A stretch of DNA of 64,000 nt from Ilex aquifolium (taxonomy: Eukaryota > Streptophyta > Magnoliopsida > Aquifoliales > Aquifoliaceae). Of the stretch, positions 1 to 10,984 are shown one piece after another (the stretch's first letter is position 1; each line of letters starts with the position of its first letter). The stretch is from contig OX637397.1 in assembly GCA_951799425.1 (NCBI GenBank), forward strand, positions 39,970,409-40,034,408, given 5' to 3'. The position numbers and the translations under genes were made by a program. The notes under the pieces are model-generated. The model ran no database searches and had not been told where the DNA came from. It saw only the letters and a list, made by a program, of their open reading frames with translations.

Positions 1-725
1 TGTTGACTAGTTGAATTTGATTATTAATTTATTGAATTAAATGCTTATTATATAAAATTGAATGTTATTTCGGTGTTAATTTGATGAATTGAATATTAAT
101 GAGATAAAATTGTATGTTACTTTGACATTAATTTGATAAATTGAATCTTTATTATTTGATTTAAAAAGTTAGTTCAATGAATTGAGTATTAATTGAATGA
201 AATTAAAAGTTAATTTGATTAATTTAATATAACTAGATGAATTTGAATGTTAATTTAATAAATTGAATATTTAATCGATGAAATTGAATGTTAATTTGAT
301 GGATTAAATATTAATTAGATGAAATTGCATGTTACTTTAGTGTTAATTTAATCAATTGACTCTTTATTGGATTATTTCAAATGTGAATTTGTTGAATTGA
401 GTGTTACTTGGATGGATATGAATGTTAATTTGATGAGTTGAATGCTTATTATTAGATGGAAGTGAATGTAAATTTGATAAATTAAATATTAATTTGGTGT
501 TAATTTGATAAATTAAATATAAATTGGATGAAATTGAATGTTAGTTTAGTGTTGATTTGATAAATCGAATTTTTATTGGATGTTAATTGAATGAATTGAA
601 TGTTAATTGGATGATTTTGGATATAAATTGGATGGATTTAATATTAATTAAGTTTAATTTTAATGTTAATTTGATAAATTGAATGTGTTAATGTAATATT
701 AATTTGTTAATTACATGTTAATTAA
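1..725. repeat. degenerate 20-bp satellite, block 1
   Basis: AT-rich array of a roughly 20-bp monomer, about AATTTGATGAATTGAATGTT, with many substitutions and small indels. No gene is visible. The monomer is the reverse complement of the one at 960-1390 and 10985-11560, so blocks 1 and 2 are inverted arms around a spacer of about 235 bp. Confidence 0.8.
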
Positions 726-959
726 ATACTTAGGAGAAAAAATTGACAAAATTCATACTTTAGGGCCCAATTAATAAAACGTCTATACTTTCGGGATAAA
801 ACTGTTATTAACCTATTTCTAAATCAGGATCGCTAATGACAAACAAGGATCGGTCAAGACAAAGATCTAGATTTCCTAATTGGTTAATATCACTTTTATC
901 CTGGACATTTTGTTAGATTGATATCTAAAATATCAATGTTTTCAATTTTATCTATAAAG
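726..959. other. spacer between inverted satellite arms
   Basis: Non-repetitive AT-rich segment between the two oppositely oriented satellite blocks. It contains several copies of the word GGATCG(G/C)T, which also makes up the array at 1575-1765. No coding potential is seen. Confidence 0.5.
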
Positions 960-1390
960 TATTCAATTAACATGCAATTCAGAAAATTGACATCACATTA
1001 ACCTCCAAATTCATCCAATTAACGTTGAACTCATCAAATTAATATTAAATATCATTCAATTCATCAACTTAACATTCAATTCATTTAATAAGCATTCAAT
1101 TTATCAAATTAACATTTAATTCATTAAATTAACATTGAAATTCAATTAGTTAATATTAAATTCATCAAATTAATATTTAATTTGATCCTAGTAACACTAA
1201 ATTCATCAAATTGACGTCAAATTACCATTTAATTCATCTAATTTATCTTCAAATTCATCCAATTAAAACTCAATTCATCAAATTAATATCTTAAATCATC
1301 CAATAAAGTTTCAATTTATCAAATCAATATCAAAGTAATATGCAAATTAACATTCAATTTCATGTTAATAGACTTAAAATTCGTAAAAAA
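960..1390. repeat. degenerate 20-bp satellite, block 2 (inverted relative to block 1)
   Basis: Array of about twenty copies of a monomer near AACATTCAATTCATCAAATT. This is the reverse complement of block 1 and has the same orientation as the block at 10985-11560. Confidence 0.8.
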
Positions 1391-1574
1391 ATAAAATTTA
1401 ATCAGTTCAATCGTCTCAAATATTTGTAGAAAAACAAATTTTAATGGGTTTAAATTTTAATATGTAAATCGGCACGAATTTTAATTGAATTGTACGTAAA
1501 AAAATTGTTTGAGGTTTGATTGAAAATATTTCTATCCAGCGCGGGGGTAAATGATAATTACCAAAACCAAAGTA

Positions 1575-1765
1575 GTCTTGATATTCCAGCCAGGATCGGT
1601 GTAGATCGGTCCTAATTTGATCCCAAGATCCGTGTCTTTGATCGCTAGTGTTGATCGCTCAAAATGGGTCCTGCTTAGATCGGTACTCTTGATCGCTAAA
1701 GAAGGGTAGATTGGTCATGATTAGATCGGTATTCTTGATCGCTAAAAAGGGTGGATCAGTCCTGA
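1575..1765. repeat. tandem repeat of about 46 bp (GATCGGT/GATCGCT)
   Basis: Three to four imperfect units with the core words AGATCGGTACTCTTGATCGC and GGGTGGATCAGTCCT. Adjacent units begin near 1675 and 1721. It adjoins the satellite of block 2 on the left and an A-rich array on the right. Confidence 0.7.
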
Positions 1766-1769
1766 AAAA

Positions 1770-2110
1770 ATGGTAAACTTACCAAAATATAGTGATAATC
1801 TTGCTAAAAAAATGGTAATGTTAACCAAAAAAAATGGTACTCTTATCTTAACAGGGTAATCTTAATAAAAAAAAAGTGATAATGTTAACCAAAAAAATGG
1901 TACTCTTACCTCAATAGTGTAATCTTAACCAAAAAAGTGGTAATCTTAATAAAAAAATTGTAATGTTAACAAAAAAATGTTACTATTAACAAAAAAAAAT
2001 GTAATCTTAACAAAAAAAAGTATTAATGTTAACCTAATAAATAATAATATTAACTAAATAAGTGGTAATGCTAACAAAAAAAAAAAAAAAAAGATATTCT
2101 TAACAAAAAA
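1770..2110. repeat. A-rich tandem repeat of about 20 bp
   Basis: Repeated units near AAAAAAATGGTAATGTTAACC, alternating the words GGTAATGTTAACC and GGTACTCTTA. The array stops directly at the left breakpoint of the duplicated dynamin segment near 2115. Confidence 0.7.
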
Positions 2111-2246
2111 GTGAATCATGGCGGCGAAGGAATGTCCCTCTGGAAAGCTCTTCCTTCTGTAGCTGCTGTTGGAGGTCAGGTCACATGTCACATTTCCCTC
2201 ACAATCTTTACTCCCTTGTCTGACTTTTGGTTTTTCCTTTTTTTCT

Positions 2247-2418
2247 TAAGAGTAACTTTATGTAACTCAAATTTTCAATTTAAATTTGTATCTCAAATGA
2301 AGGAGGATCATTAGATTAGTGGGTCCCATTTAAAAAAATTGATGGGACCCACTTATCCAATAGTCCCCTTCATTTGGGATGAAAATTTGAGTTACAAATT
2401 TGGGTTACATAGTATTTC
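2247..2418. mobile_element. palindromic MITE (TATGTAAC family), copy 1
   Basis: About 170 bp with inverted ends containing TATGTAACTCAAATTT and AAATTTGGGTTACATA. The centre holds inverted GTGGGTCCCAT / ATGGGACCCAC words. The equivalent intron of the complete dynamin gene (near 49140) lacks it, which confirms an insertion after duplication. A second copy is at 34000-34154. Confidence 0.8.
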
Positions 2419-2885
2419 TCCTTTTTAAATTATTGATTTTTTTTTTTGGCGAAAATCAGAGTTTTGGAAAATCATCGGTGTTGGAAAGCATTGTTGGGAG
2501 AGATTTTCTGCCTCGTGGATCCGGTAATTTATCCATTTTTACACTTTTTTTGGCTTTGTCATTGTTGGTTTTTTGGGTATCTAACTTTAATTCTTTGATT
2601 AACCATGTTGTCACATTGAAGAGAAAATGGGAGAAAAGTAGACAGACATACATTCTTAATAACGAGCTTTGATTAACCATGTTGTCACATTGAGCTTTTC
2701 TATCTTTTTTTTTCCTGGTCAGGTGAGCTTTACATTTTTAAGAATAGAAAAATGATAAAGAAATTGAAGGTGGCTTGAGTCATTAGCCGTTGTCTATGGC
2801 TTTTGCGTTTATATCGAACAGAAAGATTGACCATTATCATTTTGTTAAGTTCAAGGAATGCCCTTGGCACAACCAACTGGCCATA

Positions 2886-2893
2886 GCCTAGTT
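2886..2893. repeat. 8-bp target site duplication GCCTAGTT (left)
   Basis: Matches 4383-4390 exactly. The empty site in the paralogous intron (near 49607-49614) has the word once, as expected for one hAT insertion. Confidence 0.9.
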
Positions 2894-4382
2894 TAGGGAT
2901 GTCAGTGGACCGAAGCGGGGGCGGGGGGTGTAGTCTCCATCCCCGTACCCGCTTAAAAAAATTCCGTCCATCCCCGGTCCACCCCCGTTAGCGGGTATAG
3001 TTTTCATCCCCATCCCCGTCCGCGGGTAAATTTTTAATCCCCACCCCCGTCCCCGCTTCCCCCGTACCCGCCCAAACCCAAGCCTAAGCCCAAGCTCGAG
3101 TCCAAACCCAAGCCTAAACTCAAGCCAACATAATCTAAAATTCTAAATAAATCCAACATTTTAAATAATCCAACAACATTCTAACGTTTTACCCCAAAAA
3201 CAATAGACAGGTCTGTCGCTTGTTTGAATTTCATTTTCACGTGTGAATGTTCTTGGAAACTTTGTAGTTTGTAGTTCCATACGCGAATAGCAACTGTCTA
3301 CCATTATTATTCTTCAAGGTTTTTGATTTTTAAGCCTTACCAGTCTTTTCTCTCTCCTCTTCTCTGCAAACAAGCACTCCTAGCTCCATCAATTCTATAT
3401 GCACATATGTATACAAACACACTAAATAATAAATTCTAGAGATAGAAACTTTAGAGCTGAAACCTTCGAATTTACAGAAACCAATTTTTCGAAGCATTGT
3501 TTGGAGAGTTCATCTTTCTCGACATAATTTAGCTATACAAACCCAAGAATGCTGAATAAGAATTATAAGAGGGTTTTTAAGTTATATATAAGGGATCACA
3601 GCCACAGGTCAATGACGAGTTTTATGGCCACCCAACAGGAAACTCAGACATCAACTAAAGCAAAATCCCAACAGCAATTGACAGAGAGAGCCATTCAACC
3701 CAACGACAAAAAAAATAATCAAATATGCTCATAAAATCAGGCGAAAATAGAGCACAATTCATGCCTTGACCGAGGTACAATACAGAGCCAGCCTTCTACA
3801 CTTAAGAAAATTCATCAAATCAGAGAGAGAGAGAGAAAGAGCACATACCAGGTGGTGAAGAGAAATAGCAGAACCAACGAACGGTCTGAGTGCAGCGATG
3901 GTGTCTGTGTTCAATCAGCGAGTGCAGCGGGACACTCCACAAGCAAATGGAGACAGTCGGCTGTGAGGAGCTGCTGAGTGTAGCAATGGTGTCTGGGTTT
4001 ACTGTGTGTGCAGTGTGCGTGAGAGAGAGAGAGAGAGAGACAGAGAGAGAGAGAGAGATGGAGGAGGGCGGCTGAAGGCTTATAGAGGAAGTGGTGAATA
4101 AATTAGGGCTTTAAGCCTTTGCCTTTAACTTTAACTGACTGGGAGTCTGAGAATATTTATATATATAATATATATATTTTTAACGGGTATAACGGGGACG
4201 GGGCGGGGCGGGGCGGGGGCGGGGCGGGGGTAAGGGTAAGTCCATCCCCGCCTCCATCCCCGCACGGGTTTATACGGGTATCCCCGTATACGTCCACCGT
4301 CCAATACGTATAGTCCATCCCCGGTCCAAAAGGGACGGGTTTGGACGAATACCCGCTTTTCCCCGGTCCACTGCCATCCCTA
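2894..4382. mobile_element. non-autonomous hAT (Ac-like) transposon, 1489 bp
   Basis: The ends are TAGGGATGTCAGTGGACCG and its inverted counterpart CGGTCCACTGCCATCCCTA, with one mismatch. Perfect 8-bp target duplications flank it. Both subterminal regions are GC-rich arrays of CGGGG and CCCCG words, typical of Ac-like hAT elements. The interior (about 3180-4100) has GA microsatellites but no transposase frame, so it must have moved using a transposase supplied elsewhere. The clean paralogous empty site makes the boundaries precise. Confidence 0.93.
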
Positions 4383-4390
4383 GCCTAGTT
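4383..4390. repeat. 8-bp target site duplication GCCTAGTT (right)
   Basis: Exact partner of 2886-2893. Confidence 0.9.
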
Positions 4391-4475
4391 TCCCACCTTT
4401 GGGATTTATTTCTCACATTCCCCTTTTTGAGGGTTTTATTTTGCCCCTCTTTCGGGTTCTCTTCACCCTTCTTTG

Positions 4476-4959
4476 CAGCAGCGAAAGCCAGGATTTCAGA
4501 TAAAGTATAAAGTAGAAATGTCACCCTTGTTTGGTAGAAATGTCAGATTAAAAAATAGTCGTAATTGTCGTATTATTATTATTGAATTTCATCAGAAATG
4601 TTGGAGTTATCCAAGGTATTGCAGCTCCGAACAAAGCAAATCAGGAAAGTTGTTGCATTTGAGAGGATGAATTGGTGGAAGAGAATCAGGTGAATTAAAC
4701 ACAATTCCACTAGTTTGTTAAAAAAAGAAGAGCTAAAACCTCTAAATGTATCATATCATTTTTACAAGGGACATCATATAATTCAACTTGTTTAAACAGT
4801 TGATTTATCCTATCTAAGGTCAAAAGGTGAAATTTTTAAACTCTAAGGGACATCATATAGATTAAAATTTTAAGTCCTTCATAAATATAGCATATACCCA
4901 CACAACAAAATTCCGGTGGTCGCACTTGCCCCCCTCTCTATAAGTTGGCTCCACCCCTG
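4476..4959. mobile_element. small hAT element in intron 2 of the duplicate (orthologue of 49702-50184)
   Basis: 484 bp. The ends are CAGCAGCGAAAGCCAGG and GGCTCCACCCCTG, flanked by 8-bp duplications CTTCTTTG at 4468-4475 and 4960-4967. The same insertion with the same duplications lies in the complete gene, so it predates the segmental duplication. No coding capacity. Confidence 0.85.
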
Positions 4960-5271
4960 CTTCTTTGGCTGCTTTTGCTTTATCTTCATTGTAATAATTG
5001 ATTCTCATTGTAAAAGTGATACACTGTTGTACATCAAAACAGGAAAAGTCCTTGTCACATTTGACCTGATTTTGAGACATGTCATTGGAAGTCATGAAGG
5101 ACAACGTGGTATTTTTCTTTGGCAAAAGTTAGATCTCATTATAATTTTTTTTTCTTGAATTTTAAGGGATTGTTACAAGGAGGCCATTGGTGTTACAACT
5201 GCATAAAACAGAGGGGCAGTCGGAATATGCAGAGTTTCTTCATGCACCAAAGAAGAGGTTTATTGATTTTG

Positions 5272-5898
5272 GTAAGTGGAATTTGAAGAATGAATTTTCT
5301 TCAAGCTTTGGTAATGGTTACTCGTATTGTCTATTCAAGCTTTGGTATGCTGAAAATTACTTATGTAGAGATATCTTGAGACTAGAAGGACGTGCGACCT
5401 GAAGATTAGGTTTGGGCATGATGGGACTTTTTGAGTGTGGAATTGTTCTGCAAAATCAGATCAAACCTCTTTTCTTTCTTTTTTTTTTTTCATTTCTTTT
5501 CCTCATATGCCCATTGACTTAGCTTTGACTCTCAAATGAAACCTCCTTCTCTTTCCAGCTTATCCTTCTTAAAAACAAATAGTTGGATTTGTGGGGTATA
5601 TGTTAACATTCTGTCTATGGGTATCATTCCCATGCATATACCTTGAGTGTATTGGCTTTGGATATTGGAGAGGTAGTGGATCATCTTTTTGTAATGTGAC
5701 TAAATTCACTTTAGGGCTACAACTCGTGATACACTTTAGCCCTGAGAAGAATTGACCAGTTTTTCATTTACAGTTTGTTTCCTTTTTCTTTGAGGATTGT
5801 TTGACTTAATATGGTTCTACTGAATGGTTGATGATAATTATCATGATATAATGGTGGTAGATGGGAATTTACTATTCTGTTTTGCATTCTATATATAT
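5272..5898. other. residual intron 3 of the dynamin duplicate
   Basis: Aligns by eye to 50501-51541 of the complete gene, apart from a 376-bp segment (50721-51096) absent here. Homology stops near 5898, where a Helitron-like terminus begins. Confidence 0.75.
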
Positions 5899-5900
5899 TA

Positions 5901-6077
5901 GGGATAACTCGTGTCTAAAGGTCTGGTACAACGTAAGTGAGAAATAATGGGTTGGGGGGGGGGGGGGGAGGGAGGAAATTTAATGTGAATGATTGTGAGA
6001 AGGATGTTGATAATCATTGGATTAGTTTATTTGGGACCGTACAAACTTATTAAAATTTGCCCTGTTTTATATTATAG
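5901..6077 (-). mobile_element. Helitron-like remnant of about 180 bp
   Basis: Read on minus, it begins TCTATAATATAAAACAGGGC and ends TTTAGACACGAGTTATCCCTAA, resembling a Helitron 5' TC end and a 3' weak hairpin plus CTAA. The stem is degenerate. It contains a run of 15 G (5954-5968). It lies exactly at the right boundary of the dynamin duplication. Confidence 0.5.
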
Positions 6078-6485
6078 ATTAAACCTTTCAAATGTCATGT
6101 TTTCTTTTATTCAACAAGACTCATTTTTTAAATTTTCGTGCATTTTGTTTTTCAAATAATCGAGTTTGTAATATTTGAGATATTAAAAACTAAGGGATTA
6201 AAAATATAGGCACTGCTACACAACACTTTTTTATACTACTTTTGTGCACCACTTTAATATGAATCATTAAATTAGTGGATCCCTTTAAATTCATTGAAAA
6301 TTAAAAGATTGAGATCATATCACATCAAGTTATATAGATAAAATGATATGCAAAAATGGTAAATTTAATTTATTGATGTTGGTAAATTTAATTTATTGAG
6401 TCAAGTAGTTCGGATGGTAATGATTAGTGGTTGATACATTGCGGAGTTATTTGGTTGTAATATTAAAAGATGAATTGTAGAATCA
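6078..6485. other. AT-rich intergenic segment, no gene seen
   Basis: Contains a short direct repeat, AAATTTAATTTATTGA, at about 6362 and 6385. Nothing else recognisable on either strand. Confidence 0.5.
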
Positions 6486-9240
6486 CTAGTAATAACCCGT
6501 GCCTAAAGGCACTTTGTAACTTAATTTTTTTTTTTAATTTGAAATAATTTTTCATTCATTTGCTTTAATTAAAAAAATTGAAATAAATATAACCTCTATT
6601 ATTTTTTCAAAAAATTTCAACAAAGTTTTCTTTGAAAGGAACCAAGAAAATCTTAATCTGTCTACAGTGATATCAATTGCATTATTGTCCAACACAAACT
6701 ATTCATCTCCCAACACAAATCATTGTATAACCAATCTCAAGAATAAATTACTCAACCTAACTCAAAGACAACATCAAATTTTATTCACTACATAATCCAA
6801 ACCAAAATAACATTTATATCATAATTACAAAAGTCATAGCCACATGTAATAAAGTCCAACCAAAGAACTAAATCTACATAAATAAGAATCATTTGGTTTG
6901 AACATTCTATATTTTGAAACATCAGTCAATAATGAAATTGTAACATTTACCAATAGAACTAAACCAAGTCATTTCACCCATCTACCAAGAGAACTGTTGA
7001 GTCTTTTTAGCCTTCCATGAGTCTGTGAAATAAAAAATATATAATACATGAAACAATGTTGTATATTTATAGGCAGCAGATTTGTTAAACATAAACAATG
7101 CTTCTTTATGAGGACTTTCACATAAATGTGATTGCTATAATGTAAAAAATATAGCATAATATTTAAGAAACAGTTAAACTTTTTTTCGATGTATTTCCAC
7201 ATTACACGTTTGTTTACAGTTATGAAGCACTGCAAGTGATACGACTCAACAATAGTCTATTCATTCAAGCACACATATTTAGCATTCAATTTCTTAAAAT
7301 CACATAGTCAATCTACTCCAATTTCTTAAATGTCCCTACACATGTATCGTGATTTAATCTAGGGAATTCAAATTTCAACATCATCAAACAACACTACATT
7401 CTAATTACCAATGAAAAGTCAAATCAAACTATGGCCTTAAATCAAACTACATTCCAATGCATGAATTTAACAATGCAAATCCAAAAACCACAATCACCAC
7501 AACATTTCACCCATAATAAACATACTCATAGGGAATTGCTAAGTAAGATTTGCTCAAAACGACATGAACTACATAGTGCAATATATTTTCCATCGAACAC
7601 AATATTTATGTCAATAAGATTTTTGATATCTAAGCAGCAGAAAAAAAAAGTGGAAAAAGAGGGGGGAAATAAGAATTAAAATTCCCAAAAGTTTCAGCCC
7701 AAATTCCATAGCTTCCACATCCAATTAACTTAAGGCCTGAAAAAATCTAAACATGATCAACAACTCTCTATAACACAGTCTCCCACCCACACACATATAC
7801 ACGTAAAGGCATTGAGTAACCACAACAATCAATAATTTGAAAAACACATGAACATTAGCAAGAACCCTCCTGTCATTCTCTATTCAATTTAGTCTAATAT
7901 AAAACAATTATCATTACATGAAAAACATGCAAAACTAAAAAATTAACAGTTTTAGTACCATAAATGAGATATCTAAATGCCTAAACATTAATCAATGAAT
8001 ATATAAATTGTATATTTTTCTTTGTTAACCAAAATTCACAACAGTCACATTACCAGAGCTATGATGGCAGTAAATGCTCATACCGATACAACATTTTAAT
8101 CATAATCCTATGTATACTTGAACTTGATATGCTTGCCAAAGAACTAAAAACATATAGTATCAGAGCAACACTTATAATTGGAAGAGATTAAAAGGTTCAG
8201 GATATTACCTAGGGGGTTCCAACCTCCCGATAAGATGTGCATCTAAAATTTTCAAATAGTTGGTCTGTGAGTAGATTTCTTCGAAACAATGCAAGATTAA
8301 TATCATAACAATTAGCTTTAGGAAAAAAATCAATGTCAACCCATTGATCAAACATTAATCTAAGCATTCTATCAAAATAACCGTAACATGTAACATTCAA
8401 CTAATGCACATGCCTATAAATGGTGTAATACAAAAAAAATCCCCAAAAAGTTGTGTTTGTATAGTGACAAAATACAAACACAACTTGGAAGCAACACAAT
8501 ATAAAAATTCCAAAGCATTGACAAAATATTAAGAGATCTCCGTTTATCTACGGGCAACACCCATCTAAAGTGTCTAAAGTGTCTATAGACAAAGTGCAAA
8601 CACATCATGTTAATAAAATATATTGGATGACTGCTCTTATCAATTATCCGGTCACTACATAAACTAACAACTTACGTAGTATAAACAAAGAACAAATCTA
8701 AAGTGTCTATAGAAATTTCAACAAAAAAAAAAAAATATGCATAACCCTAATGAAAAGAAAATGAGAATGAAAATAATTGAAATTTGAGTTTTATGTTTAC
8801 TTGTAGTACGTACAATCAAGTGGAACCTCATACTACAATCAAATATTAGCTAGAACAACAAACGGAAATTATCAAAGTCCCATATTTAATCAAGAACAAA
8901 ACAAAAATAAAAACCTCAGTTGTCCAAATGTTAGAAATATCAATCTCATAATAAAAATAAAACACACGAATCTGAAAGCATTTCAAGTCTACTTGGTTTC
9001 TTGTTACAAATAAAAGTCAATTCATAACTTAACAATAAAAACAAAAGATGTAATCCATGACCCAAATAAGATTAAACTGAGTCTAACTGAATATAGCAAA
9101 ACTCATAAAATCGGTATAAATTAGGTAGTGCCAAATTTTCTACAACAATGCTAGCAATATTAGTAAAATTGGGTTGGTGCAGTGGGTTTTTTCATATATT
9201 TTTCCCATCTTGCCACACCCATATGATCATTCTATGTCTA

Positions 9241-10335
9241 TTCAAAAATAAACCCTTCTTTATTTTTTCCCATTAAATACCACAAATTGACACCATTTAA
9301 AGTTTTAACATAAAACCCAAAAACTGGAATTTCATGTTCAAGCTCAAAGATAGAACCATAATTGAAATTAACTGAAGGCAAAGAAAGTACCACTTCTTAG
9401 CTATCTAAGCCCCAAACTTGATAGCAAGCTTCAAATTTATGCTTTCTACGCAAGATACTCAATGGCATCATTGAGACAGATACACAACTAATAAAATTAT
9501 TTCAAATCCAGTGGATAGAGCTCTTACCTTCAGCATTCAGAAGCTAGGAATTTGTTAGCCATTAGTTTTACTGCCATTTACCTACAGCAAAATCCACCAA
9601 GGAAAAAAGTCCTATGGAGCATAATAACAAATAGTTGGTGGGCAACACCAAACGGTGATTAAATTACACTATTCAACAAAGCACAATAATAAATAAAATA
9701 CAAATTAATCACCCCAAACAAATTAATCACCCCAACTGATTAAAAACTTGAAATAAAATTATATCTGACTAAAAACAATTGAACACACAACATGTATTCA
9801 AAAGTAAACCCTTTATTTTTTCCCATTAAATACCACAAATTGACACCATTTAAAGTTTTAACATAAAACCCAAAAACTGGAATTTCATGTTCAAGCTCAA
9901 AGATAGACCCATAATTGAAATTAACTGAAGGCAAAGAAAGTACCACTTCTTACCTATCTAAGCCCCAAACTTGATAGCAAGCTTCAGATTTATGCTTTCT
10001 ATGTAAGATACTCAATGGCATCATTGAGACAGATACACAACTAATCAAATTATTTGTGCATCAAGTTTGGGGATAGAGCTCTTACCTTCAGCATTCAGAA
10101 GCTAGGAATTTGTTAGCCATTAGTTTTACTGTCATTTACCTACAGCAAAATCCACCAAGAAAAAAAGTCCTATGGAGCATAATAACAAATAGTTGGTGGG
10201 CACCAACAGGTGATTAAATTACACAATTCAACAAAGCACAATAATCAAAAAAATACAAATTAATCACCTCAAATGATTAAAAACTTGAAATAAAATTATA
10301 TCTGACTAAACACAATCGAACACACAGCATGTGGT
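9241..10335. repeat. two-copy tandem duplication, about 553 bp per unit
   Basis: The first unit starts at 9241 and the second at 9797, both with TTCAAAA(A/G)TAAACCC. They stay near-identical through the words AACTGGAATTTCATGTTC and GATAGAGCTCTTACCTTC to GAACACACA(A/G)CATG at the ends. It lies inside the Helitron and is non-coding. Confidence 0.85.
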
Positions 10336-10660
10336 TCGATTGTGTGTGTGAGTGTGAGTGTGGTGCTGTGTGTGTGTGCGCTGTGTGTTCAATTGTGTGT
10401 GTGTGTGTGTGCTGGTGTTAGTATGTATGTGTGTGTGTGCGCTGTGTTTGATTGTGTGTGTGTGTGTGTGTGTGAAGAGAGAGATGAGGGGTACCTGGCA
10501 GAGGAGCGAGAGATAGAGAGGGAAGGAGAGAGCGCTATATTTGTGTGTGTATGAAAGTCGTGAGATAGAGAGAGGGGTACATGGGCTTGGGCGTCTTCCA
10601 TGGCAGAGGAGCGAGCGAGCGACCAAGCAAGCAGAGAGAGAGAGAGAGGGAGGGATTTGA
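10331..10660. repeat. GT-rich minisatellite followed by GA-rich simple repeat
   Basis: (GT)n tracts are interspersed with GCTGTGTGTTCAATTG-like words, then (GA)n. The long frames crossing this stretch are low-complexity artefacts. A similar GT then GA layout occurs at 37137-37550, also next to a Helitron-like 5' end. Confidence 0.8.
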
Positions 10661-10813
10661 GTTGGGTGGCGTGAGTGTGTAGGCATAATGGGCGGGATTT
10701 GGGTTTTTGATGGGATGCATCGTGAGCCATTGGATTTAATTAGATGAGTTTAGATGAGATCTGAACCGTATATCTAAATTTCAATCAAATCCTAACCGTT
10801 CTTCTGCTTTTCT

Positions 10814-10861
10814 AAATTGGGGGAGGTGATTTCAATTAAATTGGGGGAGGTGATTTCAATT
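10814..10861. repeat. 24-bp tandem duplication
   Basis: Two adjacent copies of a unit containing AATTGGGGGAGGTGATTTCA, near the 5' end of the minus-strand Helitron. Confidence 0.8.
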
Positions 10862-10899
10862 TGGGAAGTTTGAAATTGTCTCTATCTTATTAGTATAGA

Positions 10900-10959
10900 T
10901 TACAAATTAAAACCGTTGAATTGACTTATTGAAACTTGCTCTATTTTATATTATAGAGA
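10900..10959 (-). mobile_element. second Helitron-like 5' terminus
   Basis: The minus strand reads TCTCTATAATATAAAATAGA just outside the 10899 terminus, preceded by A. It is similar to the end at 6077. Probably an older Helitron into which the 6486-10899 element inserted. Confidence 0.45.
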
Positions 10960-10984
10960 TATTGGGTAGCAAATCAGGCCGCTT

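Larger units (their letters stand above)
2115..5271 (+). pseudogene. truncated duplicate of DRP1C-like dynamin exons 1-3
   Basis: A partial copy of the dynamin gene that starts at 48948. Exon 1 lacks its 5' part (no ATG; homology starts inside the codons for [10 protein letters not shown]) and ends at 2179. Exon 2 is 2460-2523 and exon 3 is 5167-5271, with the same lengths (64 and 105 nt) and splice sites as the complete gene. No exon 4 follows, because homology ends near 5898. In exon 2 the P-loop reads QSFGKSS where the complete gene reads QSSGKSS, a Ser-to-Phe change in the GTP-binding loop. Exon 1 also has Glu to Lys (SLWKALPS). Intron 1 carries a MITE and intron 2 carries two hAT elements. 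It cannot encode a functional dynamin. A short transcript driven by neighbouring DNA cannot be excluded. Confidence 0.9.
6486..10899 (-). mobile_element. non-autonomous Helitron, about 4.4 kb
   Basis: The minus-strand 3' end reads AGTGCCTTTAGGCACGGG then TTATTACTAG, followed by T. That is a GTGCC/GGCAC hairpin about ten bases before CTAG, as in plant Helitrons. The minus-strand 5' end reads TCTATACTAATAAGATAGAG and is preceded by A, so insertion was between A and T. No Rep/helicase frame is present; reading frames inside are short and unrecognised. The interior contains a tandem duplication (9241-10335) and GT/GA simple repeats (10331-10660). A second 5'-like end lies at 10959, suggesting nested or sequential insertions. 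Confidence 0.7.

Noticed and set aside
1..2110. Regular short repeats resembling a CRISPR array
   Set aside because: Plant nuclear DNA; the repeats are contiguous without unique spacers.
10306..10730. Overlapping minus-strand frames of 61-126 codons
   Set aside because: They read through GT and GA simple repeats, giving only His/Thr and Ser/Leu runs.
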